Of a stretch of DNA of 5,029 bases, positions 1 through 4,990 are shown piece by piece. Numbering within the stretch: position 1 is the stretch's first letter; every line of letters starts with the position of its first letter. The notes beneath the pieces are model-generated. The model was given only the letters and a program-made list of their open reading frames with translations. It ran no database searches and was not told the origin of the DNA. The translations under genes were made by a program, and so were the position numbers. The stretch is from Gorillibacterium sp. (GTDB lineage: Bacteria > Bacillota > Bacilli > Paenibacillales > NBRC-103111), in assembly GCA_023511325.1 (NCBI GenBank), contig JAIMBU010000310.1:1-5029 (forward strand). The letters run 5' to 3'.

Positions 1-633
1 AAAATCGTCAAGACGCTGAAGGAATTGAAATGTCTGAAGTCGTTTCAGCCCTTAGCCGCAGATGCTTTGCCGGAGTGGGTAGAAGGAAGAGCGCGTAAAC
101 TAGGGTTTTCCTTCGAACGTGGGGCAGTGGAGCAGTTTATCCTCTATACAGGCGGTCAGCTTCAGGCAATGGTTTCAGAGCTCGCTAAGCTTCTTCTGTA
201 CGCCGGTTCAGAGAAAACGGTGAACATGGATATGGTCGAGTCTCTAGTCGTCAGAGGTACGGAGCAGAATGTGTTTATTCTGATGGAGGATATTGTCCAT
301 AAGCGCATGGAACGCGCGTTTGACATCCTGCATGATCTGCTGAAGCAGAAGGAAGAGCCGATTAAGCTAATCATGCTGATGGCACGGCAGTTTCGGCTGA
401 TTCTGCAGGTTAAGGATTTGGTGGCGCAAGGCTACTCCCAACAGCAGATCGCTACTCAGATCGCTTCCCACCCTTATCCGGTTAAGCTTGCGGCTGAGCA
501 GGGGCGGAAATATGATATCAATCGGTTGAAAACCATCCTCACCGATATCGCTGATCTGGATTATCAGATGAAGAGTGGTCAAGTTGAGAAGGTATTCGGT
601 TTAGAAATGCTGTTTCTCAAGCTCGCTCAATAA
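1..633 (+). CDS. holA: DNA polymerase III subunit delta, C-terminal part (5' end outside window)
   Basis: The delta subunit is part of the clamp loader (tau/gamma-delta-delta'). It opens the beta sliding clamp so that the clamp can be loaded on primed DNA. The reading frame is open from base 1, so this is a 210-residue C-terminal fragment. The family is usually about 330-350 residues, so roughly the last 60% is present. What is seen matches the end of the AAA+ region and the helical collar domain: a lid-like helical segment with QLQAMVSELAKLLLYAG, then VESLVVRGTEQNVFILMEDIV, the MARQFRLILQVKDL helix typical of delta, and the closing EKVFGLEMLFLKLAQ helix. The N-terminal clamp-binding part is not visible. 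It ends at TAA 631-633, 39 bases before a terminator, and converges with rpsT, as in Bacillus. In-window TTG and ATG codons near bases 25-32 are internal and are not starts. The identification is from family motifs plus gene order. Confidence 0.93.
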   Translation, partial: KIVKTLKELKCLKSFQPLAADALPEWVEGRARKLGFSFERGAVEQFILYTGGQLQAMVSELAKLLLYAGSEKTVNMDMVESLVVRGTEQNVFILMEDIVHKRMERAFDILHDLLKQKEEPIKLIMLMARQFRLILQVKDLVAQGYSQQQIATQIASHPYPVKLAAEQGRKYDINRLKTILTDIADLDYQMKSGQVEKVFGLEMLFLKLAQ

Positions 634-672
634 AGAAGAGGACGAGCTATTGTAGAAATCAGCAGTATAAAA

Positions 673-725
673 AGGCTAAGAAAAAAGGGTTTGTCCAGAA
701 AGGACAAGCCCTTTTTTCTTAGCCT
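673..725. terminator. Bidirectional intrinsic terminator shared by holA and rpsT
   Basis: Two 24-base arms (673-696 and 702-725) pair around the 5-base loop 697-701. The only non-Watson-Crick position is 690/708, which is a U·G wobble in the plus transcript and an A·C mismatch in the minus transcript. The GC-rich core is GGGTTTGTCC/GGACAAGCCC. It is flanked by A6 (681-686) and T6 (712-717), so a U-run follows the core hairpin on either strand. On the minus strand a second U-run lies beyond the full stem (complement of 669-673). The element lies between two convergent stop codons, at 633 and 742. Confidence 0.9.
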
Positions 726-741
726 GATCAGGTGAAAAAAT

Positions 742-1014
742 TTACGCTTGTTTGGAGAGAGCGTTCAATTTTTTCGCCAAACGGGATTTCTTGCGATTGG
801 CGGTGTTCTTATGGATCAAGCCTTTGCTAACAGCTTTATCGATCTTCTTAGTCGCCTGTACAAGAGTTTCTTGTGCGAATTCTCCGTTTCCATTGTCAGC
901 GGCAGTTTCAAAATTCTTAATTGCCGTACGAAGGGCGGACTTTTGCGAAGCATTGCGCACACGGCGGGCTTCATTGGTTTTAACTCGTTTGATTGCGGAT
1001 TTAATGTTCGGCAT
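742..1014 (-). CDS. rpsT: 30S ribosomal protein S20
   Basis: S20 is a primary binding protein of the small ribosomal subunit and contacts 16S rRNA helices. The 90-residue product begins [21 protein letters not shown] and is strongly basic. It contains the family segments [43 protein letters not shown] and a C-terminal Lys-Gln-Ala. The length fits the bacterial family (about 85-90). I chose the ATG at 1014-1012 because a near-perfect Shine-Dalgarno (AGGAGGTG, complement of 1021-1028) stands 6 bases upstream. An in-frame GTG at 1023-1021 lies inside that Shine-Dalgarno and would add Met-Asn-Val, which is unlikely. The gene is opposite to its neighbours, convergent with holA and divergent from gpr, which is the Bacillus arrangement. 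It has its own promoter and leader. Confidence 0.97.
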   Translation of the reverse strand: MPNIKSAIKRVKTNEARRVRNASQKSALRTAIKNFETAADNGNGEFAQETLVQATKKIDKAVSKGLIHKNTANRKKSRLAKKLNALSKQA

Positions 1015-1020
1015 AACGTT

Positions 1021-1028
1021 CACCTCCT
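1021..1028 (-). promoter_or_regulatory. Ribosome binding site of rpsT (decides the start)
   Basis: Read on the minus strand, 1028 to 1021 is AGGAGGTG, followed by AACGTT and then ATG at 1014-1012. Its last three bases form an in-frame GTG. Because that codon lies within the Shine-Dalgarno itself, the downstream ATG is preferred. Confidence 0.85.
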
Positions 1029-1038
1029 ACTTGAAAAA

Positions 1039-1055
1039 CCATATGTTCCATATGG
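1039..1055 (-). promoter_or_regulatory. Hairpin followed by U-run in the rpsT leader
   Basis: The minus-strand leader contains CCATATG-GAA-CATATGG, a perfect 7-bp stem with a 3-base loop, followed directly by five U residues (complement of 1038-1034). It lies about 9 bases after the predicted transcription start and about 6 bases before the Shine-Dalgarno region. The shape resembles a weak attenuator or a 5'-stabilising hairpin. The stem is AU-rich, so strong termination is doubtful. Any regulatory role, for example feedback by S20, is inference. Confidence 0.4.
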
Positions 1056-1070
1056 CGGACAACTTTAAAC

Positions 1071-1099
1071 ATTCTATCATGGCATATTTTAAAATGCAA
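1071..1099 (-). promoter_or_regulatory. Predicted sigma-A promoter of rpsT
   Basis: On the minus strand there is a -35 TTGCAT (complement of 1094-1099), a 17-base spacer and a -10 TAGAAT (complement of 1071-1076). A TG one base upstream of the -10 makes it an extended -10. The predicted start is near 1064, giving a leader of about 50 bases before the rpsT ATG. The match to the vegetative consensus and the position suit a highly expressed ribosomal protein gene. Confidence 0.75.
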
Positions 1100-1116
1100 T
1101 AGCGTATTTGCTTCAC

Positions 1117-1146
1117 GCATAACTTCCCGCGCTTTCCCGCACAATA
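1117..1146 (+). promoter_or_regulatory. Candidate sigma-G/sigma-F promoter of gpr
   Basis: The -35 candidate GCATA (1117-1121) fits the forespore-sigma pattern GHATR. It is followed, after 18 bases, by CACAATA (1140-1146), which matches the -10 pattern CATNHTA at six of seven positions. The predicted start near 1153 leaves about 40 bases to the gpr ATG. In Bacillus gpr is known to be transcribed in the forespore, which supports the assignment. The sequence match itself is modest. No good sigma-A promoter is seen here on the plus strand. Confidence 0.45.
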
Positions 1147-1181
1147 ATGCTACTTGAGAAAAAGCTATATTTTAAAACCAC

Positions 1182-1188
1182 GGGAGGA
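1182..1188 (+). promoter_or_regulatory. Ribosome binding site of gpr (decides the start)
   Basis: GGGAGGA stands 6 bases upstream of ATG 1195-1197. The frame is also open upstream to an ATG at 1147. That codon has no Shine-Dalgarno and would sit before or at the predicted transcription start, so the 1195 start is preferred. Confidence 0.85.
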
Positions 1189-1194
1189 ACCAAA

Positions 1195-2196
1195 ATGACC
1201 AATGATTATCCCCTTTATATCGGAAGCACGGATCTTGCACTAGAAGCCAATGAGCTTGTATCACGCCGACTCGGTACAGATGTAACGGGGATCAAGCAAT
1301 CTTTTGATGAGGATCATGGCATTAAAGTTACACTACTGGATATTGAGACAGATGAAGCCGCCACCTCACTCGGGAAGCTTAAGGGACATTATGTTACGCT
1401 TGAGGTACCTGGGCTGCGGAAGAAGGATTCCAGTTTGCAGGATCGCGTAGCCACTCGTTTCGCCAAGGAGTTTGCCGGTTTTCTCACCCGGATTGGCATC
1501 AAGGCAGATGACCGGATTCTTATTGTCGGTTTGGGGAATGATCATGTAACCGCTGATGCCTTGGGTCCCATTGTTGTGGAGAATACGATGGTAACTCGGC
1601 ATTATTTTGAACTGATGCCCGATCAGATTCATCCTGGGTACCGTGAGGTAAGTGCTGTGGCGCCGGGTGTCCTCGGGATGACCGGAATTGAAAGCAGCGA
1701 AATCGTTCAAGGGATTGTCGATCTCACACACCCGGATTTGGTTATCGCCATCGATTCTTTAGCCTCCCGGTCATTGGATCGTTTGAATACGACGATCCAA
1801 ATTGCCGATACCGGGATTCACCCTGGTTCAGGGATTGGAAACAAACGTAAGGGCTTGACGCAAGAAATACTAGGGGTTCCCGTTGTCGCCATTGGCGTTC
1901 CCACTGTTGTTTATGCGTCGACCATTGTCGACAGCAGTATTGACTTGATGGTCAATCATTTTCAGAAGCAAACCAAGAATACGGTGTCGATTATGGGCTT
2001 ACTTGAACAGTTGAATAACGGCGAACGACTTGAACTGGTACGAGAAGTGCTTAATCCGATCGGTCAGGATCTTTTGGTAACACCTAAAGAAATCGATCAA
2101 TTTATCGAGGATATCGCCAACATTATCGCTAGTGGGCTAAATGCTGCGTTGCATGAAGCCGTTGACTCTGGCAACGTTGCTGCATACACTCATTAA
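1195..2196 (+). CDS. gpr: GPR germination endopeptidase (SASP-specific protease)
   Basis: GPR is packed in the forespore and, on germination, cleaves the alpha/beta-type small acid-soluble proteins that coat spore DNA. It is an atypical aspartic peptidase (MEROPS A25). The 333-residue product carries the family landmarks: LIVGLGN (109-115), TADALGP (119-125), MVTRHYFEL, VSAVAPGVLGMTGIE, LVIAIDSLASRS (182-193), TTIQIADTGIHPGSGIGNKRK, VPTVV, and the C-terminal LLVTPKEIDQFIEDIANIIASGLNAALHEAV. D121 and D187 align with the two catalytic aspartates described in B. megaterium (D127 and D193), with identical spacing. The N-terminal STD|LALEA resembles the zymogen self-cleavage site, so removal of a 13-residue propeptide after D13 is inferred. 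At 333 residues it is shorter than Bacillus GPR (about 370). The missing part is a loop after residue 250 (around NHFQKQTKN). Start at 1195 chosen on Shine-Dalgarno spacing. Confidence 0.96.
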   Translation: MTNDYPLYIGSTDLALEANELVSRRLGTDVTGIKQSFDEDHGIKVTLLDIETDEAATSLGKLKGHYVTLEVPGLRKKDSSLQDRVATRFAKEFAGFLTRIGIKADDRILIVGLGNDHVTADALGPIVVENTMVTRHYFELMPDQIHPGYREVSAVAPGVLGMTGIESSEIVQGIVDLTHPDLVIAIDSLASRSLDRLNTTIQIADTGIHPGSGIGNKRKGLTQEILGVPVVAIGVPTVVYASTIVDSSIDLMVNHFQKQTKNTVSIMGLLEQLNNGERLELVREVLNPIGQDLLVTPKEIDQFIEDIANIIASGLNAALHEAVDSGNVAAYTH

Positions 2197-2222
2197 GGCA
2201 GTACAACCTATAACCGCATAAA

Positions 2223-2260
2223 GCAGGGAGACAAAGGCTATCATTGCTTTGTCTTTTTGC
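2223..2260 (+). terminator. Probable intrinsic terminator after gpr
   Basis: AGACAAAG (2229-2236) pairs exactly with CTTTGTCT (2247-2254) across a 10-base loop. The U-rich stretch T5 (2254-2258) follows. The stem can be lengthened through G·U pairs to GCA/TGC at 2223-2225 and 2258-2260. It begins 27 bases after the gpr stop. The stem is short and AT-containing, so termination may be partial. Confidence 0.6.
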
Positions 2261-2277
2261 CGCTATTTTGATATAGT
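2249..2277 (+). promoter_or_regulatory. Candidate sigma-A promoter of the HAD gene
   Basis: TTGTCT (2249-2254, four of six to TTGACA), a 17-base spacer and TATAGT (2272-2277, five of six to TATAAT), with TG at 2269-2270 giving an extended -10. The -35 lies in the 3' arm of the gpr terminator and the -10 lies in the centre of a dyad (2264-2284). The predicted start near 2284 gives a leader of about 39 bases before the HAD ATG. Confidence 0.45.
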
Positions 2278-2284
2278 CAAAATA
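2264..2284. promoter_or_regulatory. Perfect 8+8 inverted repeat over the -10 region (operator-like)
   Basis: Arms TATTTTGA (2264-2271) and TCAAAATA (2277-2284) are exact inverted repeats separated by the 5 bases TATAG. The dyad covers the candidate -10 and start point of the HAD promoter. This is where a dimeric repressor would block initiation. No regulator can be named. AT-rich palindromes also arise by chance, so the operator role is inference. Confidence 0.4.
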
Positions 2285-2322
2285 AGATTGACGTGTTTTA
2301 CTGGAAAGAAAGGTGACGCTAC

Positions 2323-3084
2323 ATGAAACCACAGCATATTTTGTTCGATATGGATGATACCCTCATACACTGCAATATTTACTTCGATATGATTATAGAT
2401 CAATTTAGCGACATGCTGACCACCTGGTTTGCCTCCTATTCGGTATCCGTCGAAGCCATTAAAGAAAAGCAATATCAGATTGACACGATAGGAGTTGCCT
2501 ATCTTGGCTTCACGGCGGATCACTTTCCAGAATCACTCGTCGAAACCTATCGACACTTCAGTGTAATGACGGGACGCAGTACGGATGAGGCAGAAATGGC
2601 GCTGCTGCTTAAACTTGGGCAGTCGGTGTATGACCGCGAGGTTGAGCCTTATCCCGACATGGCAGAAACGCTTCAGGCGCTGCGCGATGAAGGACATAAG
2701 CTATTCCTCTATACAGGAGGCGTAGAGGCCTTTCAGAAGCGCAAGGTGGAGTCAGTCAAGCTGGGTGATTTTTTTGGCGAACGAATTTTTATCCGGCAGC
2801 ATAAGAACGCCGCGACACTTGAGGAGATCATTATTCAGAACCAATTGGATCGGGCCAATACCTGGATGATTGGTAATTCAATGCGAACGGATATTAACCC
2901 AGCGTTGGAGACAGGGATCAAAGCCATTTATGTGCCAGCGATTCAGGAATGGAATTACAATATGGTTGAGCTTACCTTTGAGCCTAAGGTTTCTTTCTTC
3001 ACTGTGCCTGCACTGAAATATGTGCCGGAACGGATTCGCAGCTATCTCGGCGAGCAAGAAATAAGCGCAGCAGTGGATTTATAG
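2323..3084 (+). CDS. HAD-superfamily hydrolase (predicted phosphatase)
   Basis: The 253-residue product is probably a cytosolic Mg-dependent phosphohydrolase; the substrate is unknown. Motif I is FDMDDTLI, with nucleophile D9 and acid/base D11. Residues about 16-105 form a helical insertion in the place of a C1 cap. Motif II is LFLYTGG, with T131. The motif III lysine is probably K161 (RQHKN), less likely K139 or K141. Motif IV is WMIGNSMRTDINPALETG, with D190; the usual GDS is GNS, a variant I recall from other HAD proteins in the form GNSxxSD. This is therefore not evidence of inactivity. The Shine-Dalgarno AAAGGTGA (2309-2316) stands 6 bases before the ATG. The gene sits between gpr and spoIIP, which are adjacent in B. 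subtilis, and has its own candidate promoter and terminator. A sporulation role cannot be claimed from the sequence. Identification of the superfamily is firm; the subfamily is not. Confidence 0.88.
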   Translation: MKPQHILFDMDDTLIHCNIYFDMIIDQFSDMLTTWFASYSVSVEAIKEKQYQIDTIGVAYLGFTADHFPESLVETYRHFSVMTGRSTDEAEMALLLKLGQSVYDREVEPYPDMAETLQALRDEGHKLFLYTGGVEAFQKRKVESVKLGDFFGERIFIRQHKNAATLEEIIIQNQLDRANTWMIGNSMRTDINPALETGIKAIYVPAIQEWNYNMVELTFEPKVSFFTVPALKYVPERIRSYLGEQEISAAVDL

Positions 3085-3109
3085 AATGTAGTGTATGGTC
3101 ATAAACAGC

Positions 3110-3151
3110 AAGCGTGTTTCTCGGTTCTAGCTGAGAAACACGCTTTTTTTT
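3110..3151 (+). terminator. Strong intrinsic terminator after the HAD gene
   Basis: Arms AAGCGTGTTTCTC (3110-3122) and GAGAAACACGCTT (3133-3145) form a perfect 13-bp stem around a 10-base loop. A T8 run follows (3144-3151). It begins 25 bases after the HAD stop codon and separates that unit from spoIIP. Confidence 0.92.
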
Positions 3152-3183
3152 GCTTGAATTAAGGTGTTCATTGGTGAGCAATT

Positions 3184-3228
3184 AGCTAGTGGAGGGGGAG
3201 GATTACCCCTCAATATCTATTACTAGCT
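3184..3228. promoter_or_regulatory. Nested inverted repeat upstream of spoIIP
   Basis: An outer pair AGCTAGT/ACTAGCT (3184-3190 and 3222-3228) encloses an inner pair GAGGGG/CCCCTC (3192-3197 and 3206-3211) with an 8-base loop. The inner stem is GC-rich. No long U-run follows and no known riboswitch or T-box consensus was recognised. It may be a folded RNA element or a DNA binding site; its function is unknown. Confidence 0.35.
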
Positions 3229-3252
3229 TCTATCCTTTTCGGCGAAAGAGTT

Positions 3253-3279
3253 CTATCCAATAGGCGAGTTTCATAGATT
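3253..3279 (+). promoter_or_regulatory. Weak candidate sigma-E promoter of spoIIP
   Basis: CATAGATT (3272-3279) agrees with the sigma-E -10 pattern CATACAAT at six of eight positions. Fourteen bases upstream lies CTATC (3253-3257), a poor fit to the -35 ATATT. The location, about 55 bases before the spoIIP ATG, suits a promoter, and spoIIP is a known sigma-E gene in Bacillus. The sequence alone would not establish it. Confidence 0.25.
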
Positions 3280-3286
3280 CTAGTAA

Positions 3287-3320
3287 CGGGGCCATTGCCT
3301 CGGTCTGAAGAATCGCGATT
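3287..3320 (+). promoter_or_regulatory. spoIIP leader: small hairpin and palindrome abutting the Shine-Dalgarno
   Basis: CGGGGC (3287-3292) and GCCTCG (3297-3302) pair with one G·U around the tetraloop CATT. AATCGCGATT (3311-3320) is a perfect 10-base palindrome and ends exactly where the Shine-Dalgarno GGAGGA (3321-3326) begins. Both could affect translation initiation. No regulator is recognised. Confidence 0.35.
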
Positions 3321-3334
3321 GGAGGAATATACGG

Positions 3335-4588
3335 ATGAAATGGACCTCTCTTGATATCAGTAAAATTCGCAAGCTATGGCAGCACTTCATAGCGATGACC
3401 AAGACGTTCGGAGCATTATCTTTATACACATTGCTGCTTTTTATATTGCTTGGTTTGGCTGGCTATGCGAATGCGAAGTTTGATCGTGTACCTTTATCCC
3501 CAATGAAGGGCTGGGCGGCATCGATCTCCAATGATTTTTTCATCGATGCGATGGGGCTGGAGATCCCACATTTACAGAAGAATCCACAAGCTTCGGTGTT
3601 CTCAGAAGCTAACATATTTGGTTTTGCCTTTCGTCTTTTGACAGATATTAACCTTAGCGACCCACGTACTTTCCTTGCGCGGGAAGTTCCCGGCCTTGCT
3701 TCTGATAAAACCGTGCTGTTGCGTAAATCGGCAAGTGAGGATGATTCTGGCGGCCCTGATGACTACACACCCATTCATTCGCAGGGAGATCCAGGAGGAG
3801 CTGCTCCGTCACCCAGCTCAGCGGTTGTTTTACCCAGCCCAGAAGCAACTCCTACGGATAGCAGCGATCCAAAGGGTGCAACCTCGACCACAAAGCCATC
3901 TGTTACTGAGGATACCAGTAGCGATCTTGATAAGGTTGTGATGATCTATCATTCCCATAACCGCGAATCCTTTTTACCGAACCTGAAGAACGTGACGGAC
4001 CCCGATAAAGCCTACGATGATAAACAGAATGTGACGCTGGTCGGGAAGCGACTTGCCACTAAGCTTGAGGAGCTTGGGGTGGGAGCAGTGGATTACAGCA
4101 CGGATTACACAGCAGTCGTTAAGCATTTCAATTTTGCTTTCTCCTATAAATATTCGATGAAAACAGTACAAGAGGCGTTTATCACACATCCTGATCTTGA
4201 TTTTGTCTTCGATATCCACCGGGATTCCTTGAATCGGAACAAAACAACCCTTGAGATCGACGGCAAATCCTATGCCCAGGTTTATTTTATCATCGGACAA
4301 CGCAATCCTCATTGGAAGGAAAATGAAGCATTCGCTGCTAAAATTCATGATGCCTTAGAGGTAAAAACGCCAGGCTTATCCCGTGGTATTTGGGGCAAAA
4401 CCCCGCAGGATGGGAATGCCGAGTACAACCAAACGCTCTCCTCCAACAGTGTGTTGCTTGAAATAGGTGGACCATACAATTCTTTAGAAGAATGTTATCG
4501 GACAGCTGATGTACTCGCAGAGGTCATTGCAGACATTTATCACAACGCCAAAAAAGCAGATGCCAGTCAAGGCGCTGTTAAGCGTTAG
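3335..4588 (+). CDS. spoIIP: Stage II sporulation protein P, engulfment peptidoglycan hydrolase
   Basis: SpoIIP is the amidase/endopeptidase of the SpoIID-SpoIIM-SpoIIP complex. This mother-cell membrane machine thins septal peptidoglycan and drives engulfment of the forespore. The 417-residue product has a short cytoplasmic N-terminus, one membrane segment (about 26-46, with YTLLLFILLGLAG) and an extracellular region. A Pro/Ser/Thr/Asp-rich, low-complexity linker runs from about 132 to 198. The catalytic SpoIIP domain runs from about 199 to 402. Likely zinc-site residues are H206 and H208 in YHSHNRESF, E211, H295 in DIHRD, and E376 in SSNSVLLEIGG, by analogy with zinc amidases. The length is close to Bacillus SpoIIP (about 400). 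The Shine-Dalgarno GGAGGAA (3321-3327) stands 7 bases before the ATG. The gene is isolated upstream by a strong terminator and followed after 12 bases by yqxA, so the two are almost certainly cotranscribed. Confidence 0.96.
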   Translation: MKWTSLDISKIRKLWQHFIAMTKTFGALSLYTLLLFILLGLAGYANAKFDRVPLSPMKGWAASISNDFFIDAMGLEIPHLQKNPQASVFSEANIFGFAFRLLTDINLSDPRTFLAREVPGLASDKTVLLRKSASEDDSGGPDDYTPIHSQGDPGGAAPSPSSAVVLPSPEATPTDSSDPKGATSTTKPSVTEDTSSDLDKVVMIYHSHNRESFLPNLKNVTDPDKAYDDKQNVTLVGKRLATKLEELGVGAVDYSTDYTAVVKHFNFAFSYKYSMKTVQEAFITHPDLDFVFDIHRDSLNRNKTTLEIDGKSYAQVYFIIGQRNPHWKENEAFAAKIHDALEVKTPGLSRGIWGKTPQDGNAEYNQTLSSNSVLLEIGGPYNSLEECYRTADVLAEVIADIYHNAKKADASQGAVKR

Positions 4589-4593
4589 GAGGA
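4587..4593 (+). promoter_or_regulatory. Ribosome binding site of yqxA, overlapping the spoIIP stop
   Basis: AGGAGGA uses the last two bases of the spoIIP TAG stop (4586-4588) and stands 7 bases before ATG 4601. The overlap means ribosomes finishing spoIIP reach the yqxA start site, a sign of translational coupling. Confidence 0.8.
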
Positions 4594-4600
4594 AAAGAGT

Positions 4601-4990
4601 ATGGGGCGGACTTTATTTCGCATCGTATGGATCGCGCTTTTAATCCTTTTTGGTGTACAGCTAGGTGTTCATCAAGCGGAGAAAAGGCAGGCTGATGTGG
4701 CGCAGACTGAAGTTGCTACGAATCAATCCGCTCAGCCGCAGACTGGAGAAGAACGCGCGAACGGCAGCAACAATGGAAGTGTGATCAAGAGAACCGGTCT
4801 GAGTAATAGTATCAGGGGGATAAACTACACCGGGTCCGCTTTGGCTGGTGAAGCTAGCGGTGGAGGGGAAGAACGGGTAGCAGAGTCATTCTTAAATCGG
4901 CTTGGCAACAAGCTGGGAGAGGCGCTGCGGATGTTGGTATCCAGTCTAATTGGCTGGCTCGCGGCATTGATTAAAAGCATTTTAAATTGA
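4601..4990 (+). CDS. yqxA: YqxA-like small membrane protein of unknown function
   Basis: The 129-residue product begins with a membrane segment or uncleaved signal anchor (about 5-23, LFRIVWIALLILFGVQLGV). A polar Gln/Ala/Thr/Gly/Ser-rich middle (about 25-90) lacks recognisable motifs. The C-terminus (about 93-129) is hydrophobic to amphipathic, with LGNKLGEALRMLVSSLIGWLAALIKSILN, and may lie on or in the membrane. No catalytic residues or cysteines are seen. The N-terminal pattern followed by HQAEKRQ, the size and the position after spoIIP agree with the YqxA family, whose function I do not know. The assignment leans on synteny. Cotranscription with spoIIP suggests expression in the mother cell during engulfment, an inference. 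The start is fixed by the Shine-Dalgarno at 4587-4593. Confidence 0.72.
   Translation: MGRTLFRIVWIALLILFGVQLGVHQAEKRQADVAQTEVATNQSAQPQTGEERANGSNNGSVIKRTGLSNSIRGINYTGSALAGEASGGGEERVAESFLNRLGNKLGEALRMLVSSLIGWLAALIKSILN

Noticed and set aside
1015..1023. GTG start giving a three-residue longer S20
   Set aside because: The GTG is part of the Shine-Dalgarno for the downstream ATG, and S20 proteins typically begin at the Met-Pro-Asn-Ile.
748..1102. Open frames on the plus strand across rpsT
   Set aside because: They lie opposite a certain ribosomal protein gene, resemble no known family and lack a good ribosome binding site.
1147..1194. Earlier ATG for gpr adding 16 residues
   Set aside because: It has no ribosome binding site and falls at or before the predicted transcription start.
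1366..1731. Minus-strand open frame inside gpr
   Set aside because: It is a shadow of a well-conserved gene, with no family resemblance and no Shine-Dalgarno support.
2129..2523. Minus-strand frames across the gpr-HAD junction
   Set aside because: They run through the terminator and promoter region and into two supported genes, with no sign of a real protein.
3154..3182. TTGAAT as a sigma-A -35 for spoIIP
   Set aside because: No acceptable -10 lies at the right spacing (AGCAAT at best).
3160..3334. A riboswitch or T-box in the spoIIP leader
   Set aside because: There are local hairpins, but no T-box sequence or other known riboswitch core is visible, and no terminator follows them before the gene.
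3974..4348. Minus-strand open frame inside spoIIP
   Set aside because: It overlaps the conserved catalytic domain on the other strand and has no recognisable protein features.
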